From Eucalyptus grandis (lineage: Eukaryota > Streptophyta > Magnoliopsida > Myrtales > Myrtaceae): a stretch of DNA of 64,000 bases. The notes beneath the pieces are model-generated. The model saw nothing but the letters and a program-made list of their open reading frames with translations. It searched no databases and was not told the DNA's origin. Shown piece by piece: positions 11,886-22,965 of this stretch. Position 1 is the first letter of the stretch; each line of letters begins with the position of its first letter. The stretch spans positions 13,534,559 to 13,598,558 of the forward strand of contig NC_052614.1 in NCBI RefSeq assembly GCF_016545825.1, read 5' to 3'. A program made the translations under genes and the position numbers.

Positions 11886-11974
11886 CGCAAACAATTTCAA
11901 GTGACGAGAGTAAAGTTGACGCGACCTAGACAAGATCCAGACAAGAGGACTCTAAAGAAATGTGCGAACAAACT

Positions 11975-13841
11975 TTAATCTCTTCTGGGCGACAACAACA
12001 CCTTGTCGATCACCTCATCCAGGTTCAAGCACGACGACCCAGAAGGACGAGTGGCCTCTCGAGCCATCTCCTTCCACTCCATCGCCTTCCTCTTCATCTC
12101 CTTCCCTCTCTCCCCCTCCATCAGCTCCCTCACCTGCCTCTCCACCTCGTCCCTCTTCACGTCACCGTCGATCTCCATCCCGATCCCCCACTCCTGGCAA
12201 CTATACCGGCAGTTCATCTGCTGCTCCGCAAAGAACGGCCAGCACACCACTGGCACGCCGGCTGTGATGCTCTCGATTGTGGAGTTCCAGCCGCTGTGGG
12301 TCAGGAACCCACCGATCGCCTGGTGTCTTAGCACCTGCACCTGGGGGCACCAGCTCGCCAGCAAGCTCCGCTCCCTCGTCATGGCCGAGAACTCCGGTGG
12401 CAAGATCGCCGTGTCACCGACCACCAAGTCGGGCCTAATGACCCACAAGAACGTTTGGCCGCTATTTGCGAGCCCCCATGCGAACTCTACCAGCTGTGTC
12501 GGAGACATCACTGTGACGCTTCCGAAGTTCACGTACACGACCGAGCTGGGCGATTTCGAGTCAAGCCACTCCAGACAGCCCTGGTCTTCCTTCCACAGAT
12601 TGGACCCAATCGACCTGGTGTCGTTACTGGGTAGTTGCTCCGTCAGGAGATGAAGGGGACCAAGGGTGTAGATAGGGGGCAACATAGCCTTGAGAGCGTC
12701 GAGGACCTCGTGCTCTAATTGGTCAAACGTGTTAAAAACAATGGCCGAGGCTCTTTTCGCTCTCTCGGTCTCGACCAAGCAGAAGTCGACCATCGGGTCG
12801 TCTGGGTCAGTGGTTCGGATGAAACTCGGTAAGTCTCTCAGGCGGATGTTTGTCATACCGGGTATCCAATCGACGACGGTGTCTAGGTACCCATTTGTTA
12901 AGTAACTTGCATCTACAAATTGAGAATAGATCAACTAAACCGTGTAATCATACATGGCCATGATTCTCACAAAAGATCCATTCCAACCATGTTGTTCGAT
13001 GTTTATGGTGTCACATGGCATAGTTTGTGCTGTCAATGCTTTTGTTACACTTTTTTATTCTTTGGTCTAAACTTTCGTTATACTTAGATAAGGGAAAACA
13101 TTAGAGTATTGTTGAAGGTCATAGGAAATGATTAAAGTCATAAAGAATACGTAAGCTCCGTAGAAAGTCAAGGTTCTTACATATCAAATTTTTTTGACAG
13201 TTGACTGAGTCAAAGTACTCAATACAGGACAAAACTATGAACAGAAAATCAAACCCACAAAAGAGAAATGAAAAACTCATTAGCCGTAAATCTGCTGAGA
13301 CTTGAATTAATTAATGCATACCTTTGAGAGGAGCAAGACCCCTGTCGATAAGACTGCGATACTGCACGTAACCCATGAAGCCGCACAAGCTCGTCGTCCA
13401 GAACAGGACCTCCGGCACGCTGACCGCCTCGGCGGCATCGAGCGTGAAGCTCATCACGCCGTCCGACACCACGCAGCTCACCGGTGGGGATCCCGACATC
13501 GCGCTCTCCTCATTGAGCTTCTCAAGCAGGTCCCGGAAGTAGGGCAAGCAGGACTTCTGCGTGGACTGGCAGAGGGCGGGGACGTCCTGGGTGGCGTCGG
13601 CGTCGGAAGGCGGCAGGCCGTCGGGGATGGTGCGGAACCGGAAAGACGGGAGGCCGTTGAGGGAGGAGGGGCCGCGGGAGCGCAGGAGGCGGCTGTGGTT
13701 GTACTCGGTGTTGACGAAGGTGACGTGGAAGCCCCGGTGGTGGAGGAGCCTGGCGAGGTTGAGCATGGGGTTGATGTGGCCCTGGGCTGGGTAGGGGATG
13801 CACACCGCGTGTGGCATTTGGGTCATATCTGTCGAACCCAT
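11975..13841 (-). CDS. UDP-glycosyltransferase, UGT85A type (copy 2, intact)
   Basis: Paralogue of the gene at 2210-3954 with the same expected chemistry. Exon 1 is 13841-13322 and exon 2 is 12912-11975. The intron, 12913-13321 (409 bp), is longer than in copy 1 and aligns with that of copy 3. The product is 485 residues; one codon is missing relative to copy 1 in the DADATQ loop. His22 and Asp127 form the catalytic pair, and the PSPG box is at about 361-404 (WCPQ...HSGWNS...WPFFAEQ). In the PSPG box this copy has [11 protein letters not shown] where copies 1 and 3 have ERVLNH.AVGG, a change that could affect donor or acceptor handling. An upstream in-frame ATG at 14018 would add an unconserved N-terminus; the ATG at 13841 matches the paralogues. 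The TATA-like box is the weaker TACAAATA. Confidence 0.95.
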
Positions 13842-13952
13842 CTCTCTCTTCTCTTTCTCTTCTCTGTGTTTTGATCGTTCCCTTGCTATTGCTCTTGCTC
13901 TTTTCTGGGCAGGAAGAAGAGATGGGCGAGAGAGGTACGTGAGGCTGTGGTC

Positions 13953-13960
13953 TATTTGTA
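13953..13960 (-). promoter_or_regulatory. Degenerate TATA-like box of UGT copy 2
   Basis: TACAAATA on the minus strand, 112 bp upstream of the ATG at 13841, aligned with TATAAATA of copy 1. The third base differs, which may weaken core promoter activity. Confidence 0.5.
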
Positions 13961-14171
13961 GGCGGGGCGAGACAAGTGGGGAAGGACCGGTTAAACGTCG
14001 GTGAACAATCCCAGCCAACTTGGAAGACGTGAGAGAGACGAGCGGGGAGGGACGTCGGCACTCAAAAAGCCAAGCTGGAGGACGACGTGAGACGGTGAGA
14101 GAGACGCGAAATTTGTCGGAAGATCTTGAATTCCAAAATTTGTGGTTATTAAAAAGAAAAAGTAATTTTTT

Positions 14172-14393
14172 TTTTCATGACTTAAGGAACCGGTAAGCCG
14201 ATAGCGGGCGGGCAAACCTTGGGGCCCACGGAGGAACCCACTATCCCGTGAAGTGAGTAAGTCCACCTGCAGGCAAACCCTAAGGCCCACGGAGGAATCC
14301 ACCACCCTATGAAGCGGGTAAGTCCGTCGCTACTTGGGAATTCGAACTTAAAGCCCAAAACCAACGGCACCACTCAATGCAATGGTTAAAAAT
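14172..14393 (-). mobile_element. tRNA-derived SINE-like insert in unit 2
   Basis: Read on the minus strand: a box A-like TGGTGCCGTTGG, a box B-like GTTCGAATTCC, a body ending CGGCTTACCGGTTCC and a poly(A) tail (the poly-T run near 14165-14178 on plus). Imperfect copies of AAAATAGYAATTT flank it. The body contains an internal direct duplication of about 60 bp: GGCCCACGGAGGAA occurs at about 14223 and again at about 14283. It sits at the same site as the SINE-like insert of unit 3 (about 29262-29440). Confidence 0.6.
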
Positions 14394-15005
14394 AGCAATT
14401 TATTTATCTTTAATGATCTAATTAATTTAGAAAAACGAGATTATCCAAAACTTTTTAATAAAACAACCTAAACTTAAATTCAAAAAAATTATGTAAGTTA
14501 TTTTTCTTTTATTCGACTTGATCTTCACAATTACAAAACCATCATCAATAATTGAACCCAAATGCTTGACAATTGAACATAGGGTCCCCGATGGCTGGAC
14601 CTTGGAAGCCTACAGCTTGATTTAGATCTTCAGTAATAGGACATTGACCCCTTGACAGCTAGACTTGAGGCCTTGCACCTAAACTCGAGTCTTTAGATTC
14701 GTACGTGCATTTCATAGTTTTCCTAAAATAATAATGTAAAAAGAAAAAAAAAACCAAACATGAGTAAGTCAAATCACTTTTTGAAAACAATTTCTTCTAA
14801 AATTATTTTCCAACAAAGTTCTGTTTCCTTGAAACAAACAAGGCCAGTAGTTTGGTGAAAATTAAAATGAATTTATAGTAAGGATGGGTGAAAAACACTC
14901 AAATAATGTTCAAATGAGCGAAATATGAGTGAACCGATTCCACTTGTTTACTTGTCTTTTAGGCTAAATTTAAACCGCTATCATCCCATTCCCATGTTCT
15001 CCATA

Positions 15006-15165
15006 TCTAGAGGTGGCAAATGGGTGGGTCGGTCGGGTCGAATATGGGTCGAGTCGATCAATATTTGACATATTTAACCCGTTTTGACCCATATTCTTAA
15101 AGTGTATATATAATAACCCATACATAACCCGATCCATATTGCTACAACCCACTAATATTCTAAAA
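15006..15165. mobile_element. Fragment of a hAT-like TIR element
   Basis: AGAGGTGGCAAATGGGTGGG followed by GGGTCG repeats and, inverted downstream, AACCCG/GACCCA blocks. This kind of terminal sequence is common in plant hAT-derived elements. Units 1 and 3 have different, mutually similar sequence here (CCATATC...GCATGAGCAATC), so this is an insertion or replacement specific to unit 2. No coding sequence. Confidence 0.45.
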
Positions 15166-16845
15166 AAAACTGCGCTCGCTTTAAGCTATATGCTAATTGG
15201 AGACCAAAGGTCGACCGTACACTCAAAATGATTCAAAATTTGTGAAAAAAAATACTACACAATTACAAAAGCTAAGTTATTTGGAGGCTTGTTAGAAACC
15301 ATGTATGCCCCCATAAACCAGTTAGATTTAAGCATCTAGCATATACGGGTGTTGCAACTGAAAAGAGTTTACTCGCAATTAGTGAAATTTTGGCAAATGA
15401 CCTTTGGTTTCCGCGTTAGAAATACCCAAAACAGTTTACCGCCATTTAGTTTACCGATTTGATGAGCCAAATGCGTACACGGATTAAACAGTTGATTTGT
15501 TTTTACTAGCACATGTTTCAAATCCTAGCTTAGTCAAATAAATTGCCACAAGAAGAATGCAAACGACAAAAAACGTTGTAAATTCAACAACTTTTCTTCT
15601 TATCATGAGTATTTTTTTTTCGTGGATTACGTACCGCATGACCCGTGTTTGACCTCAGCAAATGGAGAAAATGAATGAAATTTGATTGAGCCATGGATTG
15701 CTTCGCCTCTTACCCCTAGGCTTATTTAAAACGTCTTATAGAAAATCGTCTGGCTAGGTGTTTTAATTTTACTTTATTCTAAATATGTTAATTCTCAATA
15801 TATTTGTTGTACAAACATAAAAGCAATGGTGCACTGAAACTTGTGAAGTTTCCGTAATTGATTGCTTAACAAGTATCTTCAAGATACTCATTAACAAAAT
15901 TCCAGTTATAATTATTATTTTAAAATTAAATCATCGTGTTGGTCGGCGATTTCAAAGAGGAGAATAAATTCAATGAGCCTTCTCCTTATGGTAAGTGACG
16001 GCGAAACAAAATAATCAATTATTCAATTGGCCATGCATTCCATGTAAGTTCAAGGTTGGGAAAATAAAAAGGGACACTAATAAGCGCTCCAAAGGGACTA
16101 AGTAAATCAATTAGAAATGAACATAACGTTTTTCAACATCTTCTAAAAATAACGTTGTTACACATTTTAATGAAGTCGCTTACTTTAAGTATTAACTTTT
16201 GGATATCCATAGATGCTCTTTAAGATCTTCTCTAATGAATATTGACACATTCTACCGACGGAAACATTGGCATTTACCTTAGCGTCTCTGACTCCAACAC
16301 AGGCGAGGCAATCAACATCATTAATGCACCTCGGGCCGCCATCCATAGGTCAAGCAAGGCCATCGAATCACAGAAGGAAACGTGACACAAGATGCGCATG
16401 CTTATCTCCCAGGGTCCTTCTCGTTGAAATACTTTGGATACTCTACTTTGATCTCTAACAGAGGAAAATAACTCGAAAAGTTATTGGCAGACGTTTCTTC
16501 CGTTTACAAATGGACGAATGGCCCCATGGGAGCGCCCCGCGCATCGTGGCTCGACACTCAAGCGGCCGGATTATCTCCTTTGACTCGTCTCCGGCATCCA
16601 TCCAATATCAGACAAGTGACTGAATCTGGCCAGATCTTGCCCTGGTGGGATTTGGCCAGATCTTGCCTAACCTAATCATTGGCGAGGCTAATCTCGCTTA
16701 ATGATAGCAAGGTTGATTTTTTCCAACCCAACCATTGAAGAGGTCCAACTAGCAGCCCAAGCGACTAGTTTGGTCCTGACGGCTAGTTAGTGGAAGAAGA
16801 GAGGAAGAAAAAAATAAAAGAAAAACAAAATTATAAGAAATTTAA

Positions 16846-17354
16846 GGGTTAATATCCTGAAAAACCCCAAATTTTTACATCTGTGACAATTTTATCCCAA
16901 ATTATTTTTTTTACCACAAAAAGCCCAAAACTAATATATCTTTGACAAATTTACCATAAATTGGTACACTTGTGATAAATTTACCCTCTGTTAGTTTTCG
17001 TTAAATTTTATTGTCAAATTATTAAGTTAAATGATACATGACAATTGACTGGTATACTAATTTAGGATTTTATGCTATGTTTGTCACAGTTTACAATTTT
17101 TGTGATTTTGTGGTATTAATTTAATTTAGCGGAGGATATATTAGTCACAAATTTATAAGTTTAGGGTTTTTTGTGATCGAATAAATTAGTTTTTGGTAAA
17201 TTTGTCATAAATGTACCAGTTTATGGTTTTTTATAATCAGTCGGGATAAATTTGTCACTGGTGTACCAGTTTTTGGTTTTTCATGGTCAAAAAATTATTT
17301 TAGGGTAAATTTGTCACAAGTGTACCAGTTTGGGGTTTTTTAAGGTATTAACCC
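16846..17354. mobile_element. Mutator-like MITE (509 bp) with near-perfect 9-bp TSD and empty site
   Basis: The left end GGGTTAATATCCTGAAAAAC and right end GGTTTTTTAAGGTATTAACC are inverted repeats. The interior is built of repeated AAATTTGTCACAAGTGTACC-like blocks in both orientations. The flanking 9-mers are GAAATTTAA (16837-16845) and AAAATTTAA (17355-17363), 8 of 9 identical, the length expected for Mutator-like elements. Unit 3 lacks the insert (TAAAAAAATTAAATATTAC near 32342). A relative lies at about 50321-50712. Confidence 0.8.
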
Positions 17355-17812
17355 AAAATTTAAATATTACTAACAAATTACGTATTATATAAGATGCCAA
17401 CATCAACGTTAGTAAATTTTGACTAAAATTGATCGAATTGACTCAATTAGTAAAAAATGAAAATATTATAATTTAATTGATATAGTGAAAAGGTCTATAA
17501 ATTAATTGATAAAAATATAATAAATTTACTTTTTTTTTTAATAATTTTATCGTGCAACATCTCACGAAACATTTATGAGATTCATAAAATCATGACAACC
17601 CAATACGATGTGACTCATTAAATTCACAAAGCTTTGCATTTCCAAATATGTGCGGCTCCGAGTCACCTACAAACTTAAAGACGTGGAGTCGATTTCTTGC
17701 ATATTTTATATGGAAGAATTAAAATAAAAATTAATTTCCTTTTTATTTCTTCTCTTGTCATGAGGATGGCAGTACAACGCTACATGCAGGAAGGAAAAAC
17801 AACAATTTCCAT

Positions 17813-17856
17813 TCTTCATCAATCTCGACCCAAAAAAAAAAAAATCTTCATCAATC
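17813..17856. repeat. Short A-rich insert between 12-bp direct repeats (unit 2)
   Basis: TCTTCATCAATC at 17813-17824 and exactly again at 17845-17856 bracket a 20-nt filler, TCGACCC plus A13. Unit 3 has the same structure (32802-32845) with some decay. Unit 1 has a single copy without filler (8404-8415), so the event happened after unit 1 split off and before units 2 and 3 did. Confidence 0.85.
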
Positions 17857-18103
17857 GCTACAAGAAGTCTTCCGCGATTTCCGAATGAAAATGAAGATCT
17901 GTCACATGGAGGGTTGTGCTCGTCTTTAAGTGGACAAACTCGAATTTCTAGTGGAGGATAGGGACACACATGGAACAGACTTTCAATGTGTAGAGAAAAC
18001 GGGTCAGATTGATCGATCTGGCTCCAGCTCGGCTCAAGCTATCTCCTCTCTTGCGATTACCCCAACATGAGGTAATGGACTTTTATCTACGCCCTTATAA
18101 GAA

Positions 18104-19467
18104 ATTGTCGATACCTCAAAGTTATTCTTACTGGTCACAAGAGATATTGACATTTGAAATAATCATCATTGTCACGTGCTAGTTATGATTAACAACAATC
18201 GAGCCCATATCAATCATAGAGACGAAAGATGGCCAAGGTCTTCAAGAACCCTTGGGTTGGATTTCAATGGGCCTACTAGTGGAGATCCGTAATTCGATGG
18301 TAAGGCAGATGATTGCCATGTGTTCATGCCAAGAGATACTATTATGGACATATAATTCAGATAGAATTGGCATCAAGATTTTAAGGGGGAATAGTTGGTG
18401 CTCAAAAGGGCACGCAAAATCAAATGAATGATTATTACTTGATGAACAAGTCGTGCAATCATCGTCAACAAGTCAGGAGACAACAAGATGTGGATAAAGC
18501 AATTAAGCAAAGAACGTGGGAGAAATTAGGAACGACTTTCAAGGTAGGATCAACCGACCAAGGGTTACCAAATTGTCCTATAAATACCACAGACAATCCA
18601 ACGAAGGGCCCCCGAACAACACATCAAAATCTTTTATCTTATTATTTACTATCCTTGTGTAGCGTAGTTTAGCTGTAGTTTTGGTTTTTTGTCATTGATT
18701 CAATTCCGACAAGTGTCTATATTCTAGGTAGCGTTGTTGATTAGATTCCAGTACTGTTCGACTGTTCAACAGCGTCGATTAGATTCTGACGTTATGTCCT
18801 CATATTCATTTAGCAGTAATATCTATCCGATGTTGTTTCTATTGTTCAATATCGTCAATTAGAGTTTGACATTGTGTTCTCATATCCATCTAGGAGCATT
18901 TACCAGGTGTTGTTTGATTCTAACATTGTGTTCTCATACCCATTTAGGAGCAGTATCTACTCGATATTATTCCATTGTCCAGCGTCATTGATTAAATTCT
19001 GACTTTGTGTCCAATGAGAGCAGTATCTACTCGATATTGTTTCCATTATCCAACGTTATTGATTATATTCCGATTTTGTGTCCTCGAACCCACCTAAAAA
19101 AAGTGCCTTCCCGATATTATTTCCACTGTCCAACGTCATCAATTAAATTCTGACGTTATGTCATCAAAACCATCTAGTGTTGTTTCCATCATTTAGTGCC
19201 ATAGATCAAACTTTGAGATTGAGTGATCCATTTGATCTTAGTAGGTTTTCATTAGTATATTGAAAGGTGCTTGAATTAAGCCATTGATTATATTTCGGCA
19301 CTTGTCATCATTAGTTTTGAGCTTGTACTGAATGATTTCATTATATTCAAGACTATAATATTTATATTTATTTGCATTTGACCCTTTCTGTTCAATATTA
19401 CCATAGAACCTAGGTCCCTTAAATAAAAAAACAAAACATAACACTTGATAAACACACACACACATAT
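18104..19467 (+). mobile_element. Degenerate LTR-retrotransposon-like 3' remnant in unit 2
   Basis: This stretch is absent from unit 1, where CCTTATAAG near 8690 is followed within about 45 bp by the block that resumes near 19468. It contains a purine tract AAGGGGGAA (18385-18393) followed by TAGTTGGTGCTC, as at a polypurine tract/LTR junction, and a TATA-like TATAAATA at 18579-18586. The right part is a tandem repeat of about 80 bp. No recognisable retrotransposon protein is left. The matching insert in unit 3 is at about 33100-34320. Confidence 0.5.
18700..19230. repeat. Minisatellite, ~80-bp period (unit 2)
   Basis: About six degenerate copies of a monomer reading roughly GTTGTTTCCATTGTCCAACG ... 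GATTAGATTCTGACGTTGTG ... CATCTAGGAGCAGTATCTAC. The phase marker GAT(A/G)TTGTTTCC falls near 18828, 18962, 19032 and 19114, with partial and deleted copies between. Confidence 0.75.
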
Positions 19468-19575
19468 CTATAGTGAATTAGAATGTCTGTAGGAATGAAT
19501 CTCGTGGATCATCACACACACACACATCTATAGTGAATTAGAATGTCTGTAGGAATGAATCTCGTGGATCATCAC
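19456..19575. repeat. 60-bp tandem duplication with (AC)n start
   Basis: An (AC)n run followed by CTATAGTGAATTAGAATGTC and on to GGATCATCAC is present twice in a row (CTATAG at 19468 and 19528). Units 1 and 3 carry the block once. Confidence 0.85.
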
Positions 19576-19576
19576 A

Positions 19577-19654
19577 GTTTCCCCAACTAGTATTCCTGTC
19601 ATGGTTCCCCAACTAGTATTCTTGTCATGGTTCCCCAACTAGTATTCCCGTCAT
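19577..19654. repeat. 26-bp tandem triplication
   Basis: TTCCCCAACTAGTATTC followed by a TGTCATGG-type spacer occurs three times (CCCC at 19581, 19607 and 19633). Unit 3 has one copy (near 34374). Confidence 0.85.
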
Positions 19655-21995
19655 GGTTGCTTTTTAATTGTTTGCTTAATTTTTATCTTTAGGATTAGTG
19701 ATTATATTGATTGAAATTCAAGTTTACTTATTGAAGGATAAAATAAGGTAACAAGTGTGAACTTTTGTAATGTATCGTTCTAGTCAGTTTAAATGGTTCA
19801 AAAGCACAACATTTTGTCACAAGGAGTATGATCTTAATGACATAATCGGAATGTGACTTTCACCACTGAGGAATCCCAATGGCACATTTGTTTACCCAAT
19901 GAATGAATTAGCAAAGGGTCATAAATATTGATTGAAAGCCATTGTTAGAGTACCGTGAATTTAGACATCAAATGGAGATTCTCAATATGCATGGTCCTTA
20001 TCGACTTAGAAATGGCATCCCAATGGCACATTTGTCTACCCGATAGTATTTTTCCTTTCAAAACAAGGCAGCTCGTCGTTTGCCCTTTCTCTTGCCTTCG
20101 ACGTGTTACTACGACTCTCTTTCCGGACAAGGCGGTCGGCCCTAAAGGGTGAATTTGATGGGTAGATCCCGACAATTAAACAGGCACGTGAGACTACTTT
20201 CATTTTTCTTATTATTTATCATTTCGTTGTATTTGAATTTACCCTTTCAAAATATTTTGGAATTTTTTTCTTCATGCATCATATTAAAGTGAAAAATTCT
20301 AATGGTACACTTTAAACCTCGTGTTTTTTAGAATTTACATTTTCCTTTCCGCCCAGACTTTGATTTTATTATTGTCATGAACCTCTTCTGTTTTGCCCTT
20401 TTTTTTTCCGGCTAGCATGTGCCGTTTGCAGGATTTTCAGAATGGGTAGGGTGGAATCTCTTCTTAAATTGTTTAATGCATATTGCCATTTCGCTCTCAC
20501 TTTAGCTAATAAATGGGAAAAAGAAAAGTTCGACACCATTAACACTGATTTTACTGGTTTAAATCATCGAATTGACAAAAAAAAGGACACTATAAAAATA
20601 AGATAAGGATAAACTTAACATTCACTTGCAATAGGTAGTCGTCGTTATTAGAAGAAAACATTGTACTATTATTGTGGACAACCAACTCTCCTCCTCCCCT
20701 GCCCCCTATGGCCCCTTTGGAGTTTCGTCAACCTCCTTCTAGATATTCTTTTTCCCTCCAATTTGTGAAAATTCTCGAATCTTCTAATTTAGTTTTCTGT
20801 CATCGTACAAGATTGGTAAGTTACGTGATCACTAGTAATAACGAGCTGCATTAGATAATTAAAAGCCACATCCGGCTGCTCATTTCTTAATCTTTCATCA
20901 ACTCATTATATTGGTATCCTTTCCTTTCAAAACATTTAATAATTTTGTCATCAATGCATTAGATTAAAGTAAAAAATTGAGGAATATTTTTGCATCTTTC
21001 TATATTCTATAAATACGTTGAACTTGATAGCAAAAGGACATTATATAACAAACATTTCGTGAGTTACATTTCCTTAGAAAGGCATGGAAATCTATATGAC
21101 GAAGGAGGCCCTCTCGATCACAGTGTTATTAGGCTTTTTCACGAAAAGAATTGATTTCTCTAGACTACGATAAGGACCAAAACTTCAGAGTCTGATATGA
21201 GCTAGCTATGATGGGCCATACCATATCCAAATCCAAATTGGGCTTAGTTTAATTTCTCATGGACTGAAAGCCCGACAAGTCATTAAATATGTTGCTCGAC
21301 ATTTTTAAGAAAATGTCTTCCCGTTTACTCATTTTCCGTTAAACAAATGGTTAGTTTGGATTATTGTTTTTGTAGTTTGGTCAGCGGAAACCGCACACCA
21401 TACATACTCGTGCTTAATCAATTGCTCATGGTTGAACCAATCCCTTCACATCATACCAGGCCAACAACAGCAAACTCGTTATCTTCGGTTTTTTGGAACC
21501 GCAACTCAAGGAAGTTAATTGAAAAATTCTCGTAAGATCGAAGATTCGATGACATAGATTACAAAATCGAGAACTTCAAGAAAACAGTGCAAGTTTAGTG
21601 ATCAGTCGTACATATTTTCCTTCTTAATGTACATTCTAGGTTCATCTCTCGGGAGAATTGAGGATCTATTTGAAATGACCTTTACTTTACCATTTTACTT
21701 AGTTGGGGTCTTGCGACTCCGGCCCTTTACTTTTCTTAAATCCGAAATTACAAAAACACTTTTCACATCCATATATCACCGTTGAATTCCCCATTTGATT
21801 TTTTGATAATTTTTCGAAATCAGAATAGTAGTTTAAATTTTGGGGACATCGGAACCCGCCCCTTGAAAATAAGCCACCAGTCCTTAGTAATGCCAAACTA
21901 GCATTCATCAAAATGGCAAATTATAGCAATGACAATTCCATTATAATGGCGAAAATCGTATATACTCAAATCAAATAAAGAGATCGATTTATGAC

Positions 21996-22930
21996 CTAAG
22001 AAGTACCGACATTCTCCGGAAGCCTTCGTGTCGTGTCTGACACTCTAACACGCGTCCGACACGCTCTGACACATTCCGACATGCGGTCAACGAGTGTCGA
22101 AAAATCCGATACATGGTTAACTCTTCCTAACACGTTCCGACACATGAGTCCGAAATTCCGACACGCGACTCCGACACGCACGGGTTAATTTTAAAAAAAT
22201 TTCAATACTTGAGGGGTCAAAATATAAATATATGAAAAAATAATGAAAATAACAAAAATAAAGGAGAAAGAAGAAACTTTTCACTCTCAAGAAGCAATTT
22301 TTCACTCTCAAGCTTCTTACTTATAAGTTTTGACCTTCCCGTGAGTGACGATGGAACGCCCATCTTCTTCTCGAGCGTTGCAACGCTGCCCGCACAGAGT
22401 TAAAGTTGTGATTTTTTTTTTTTTTCCACCTCTCGCAAGTGTCGCTTGCAAGTTATCTCTTTTGGTCATATTTTCCATGGCGAATTTAGTTATATCATTT
22501 TCTTTTGGTCATACTTTGAGAGTTCTTGTCTTAGATTTTCATTTTCTCAAACCTTGTTTTGCAAAGGAGCACAAGCCGAACTCCGAACTCGATCTGGGAC
22601 TATAAAAAATCTCATTAATTTCTGACAAATGTAAGAAAATAGGACACGTTCCTTCAAATTTACTCTTTTGTGTTTGCAATTTTTGAATTTCTCATTCAAT
22701 ATTTGTCAAATTAAAATAATAAATTATATTAACAAATGTTGGATTAATATTTTTAATATAAATTAAGTCTATGCTCTTTTTATTATTATTTATTTATTTT
22801 TGCATATATATAAATATATATTTAATATATAACGTGTCGGAACGTATCAGAATTCTCTATTTTTTGAGAAATAACGTGTTAGCGTATCGTGTCGTGTCGC
22901 ATGTCGCGTGTCCGTATCAATGCTATATAA
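21996..22930. mobile_element. hAT-like non-autonomous element (935 bp), unit 2 only
   Basis: Both ends are rich in CCGACACG/CGTGTCGG blocks in opposite orientation. Flanking 8-mers TTTATGAC (21988-21995) and TTTATTAC (22931-22938) match at 7 of 8 positions, the size of hAT target duplications. Unit 3 shows the empty site, GATTATGACATCATTATATA near 36783. No transposase ORF is present. A second member enters at the right edge of the window (63866-64000). Exact ends are inferred from the duplication. Confidence 0.7.
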
Positions 22931-22965
22931 TTTATTACATCATTATATACATGGGACAACAGAGC

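Noticed and set aside
12003..12653. A 216-codon ORF antisense to UGT exon 2, present in all three UGT copies (also 2238-2888 and 27080-27730).
   Set aside because: It mirrors the GC-rich, biased codons of the real gene on the other strand; its apparent conservation follows from the UGT frame, and it has no domain of its own.
13842..14018. N-terminally extended UGT2 starting at 14018.
   Set aside because: The extension crosses the TATA-like box and leader and is not shared by the paralogues; the ATG at 13841 aligns with their starts.
18700..19230. Regularly spaced repeats considered as a CRISPR-like array.
   Set aside because: The ~80-bp monomers are contiguous without unique spacers, and this is a plant nuclear locus; it is a minisatellite.
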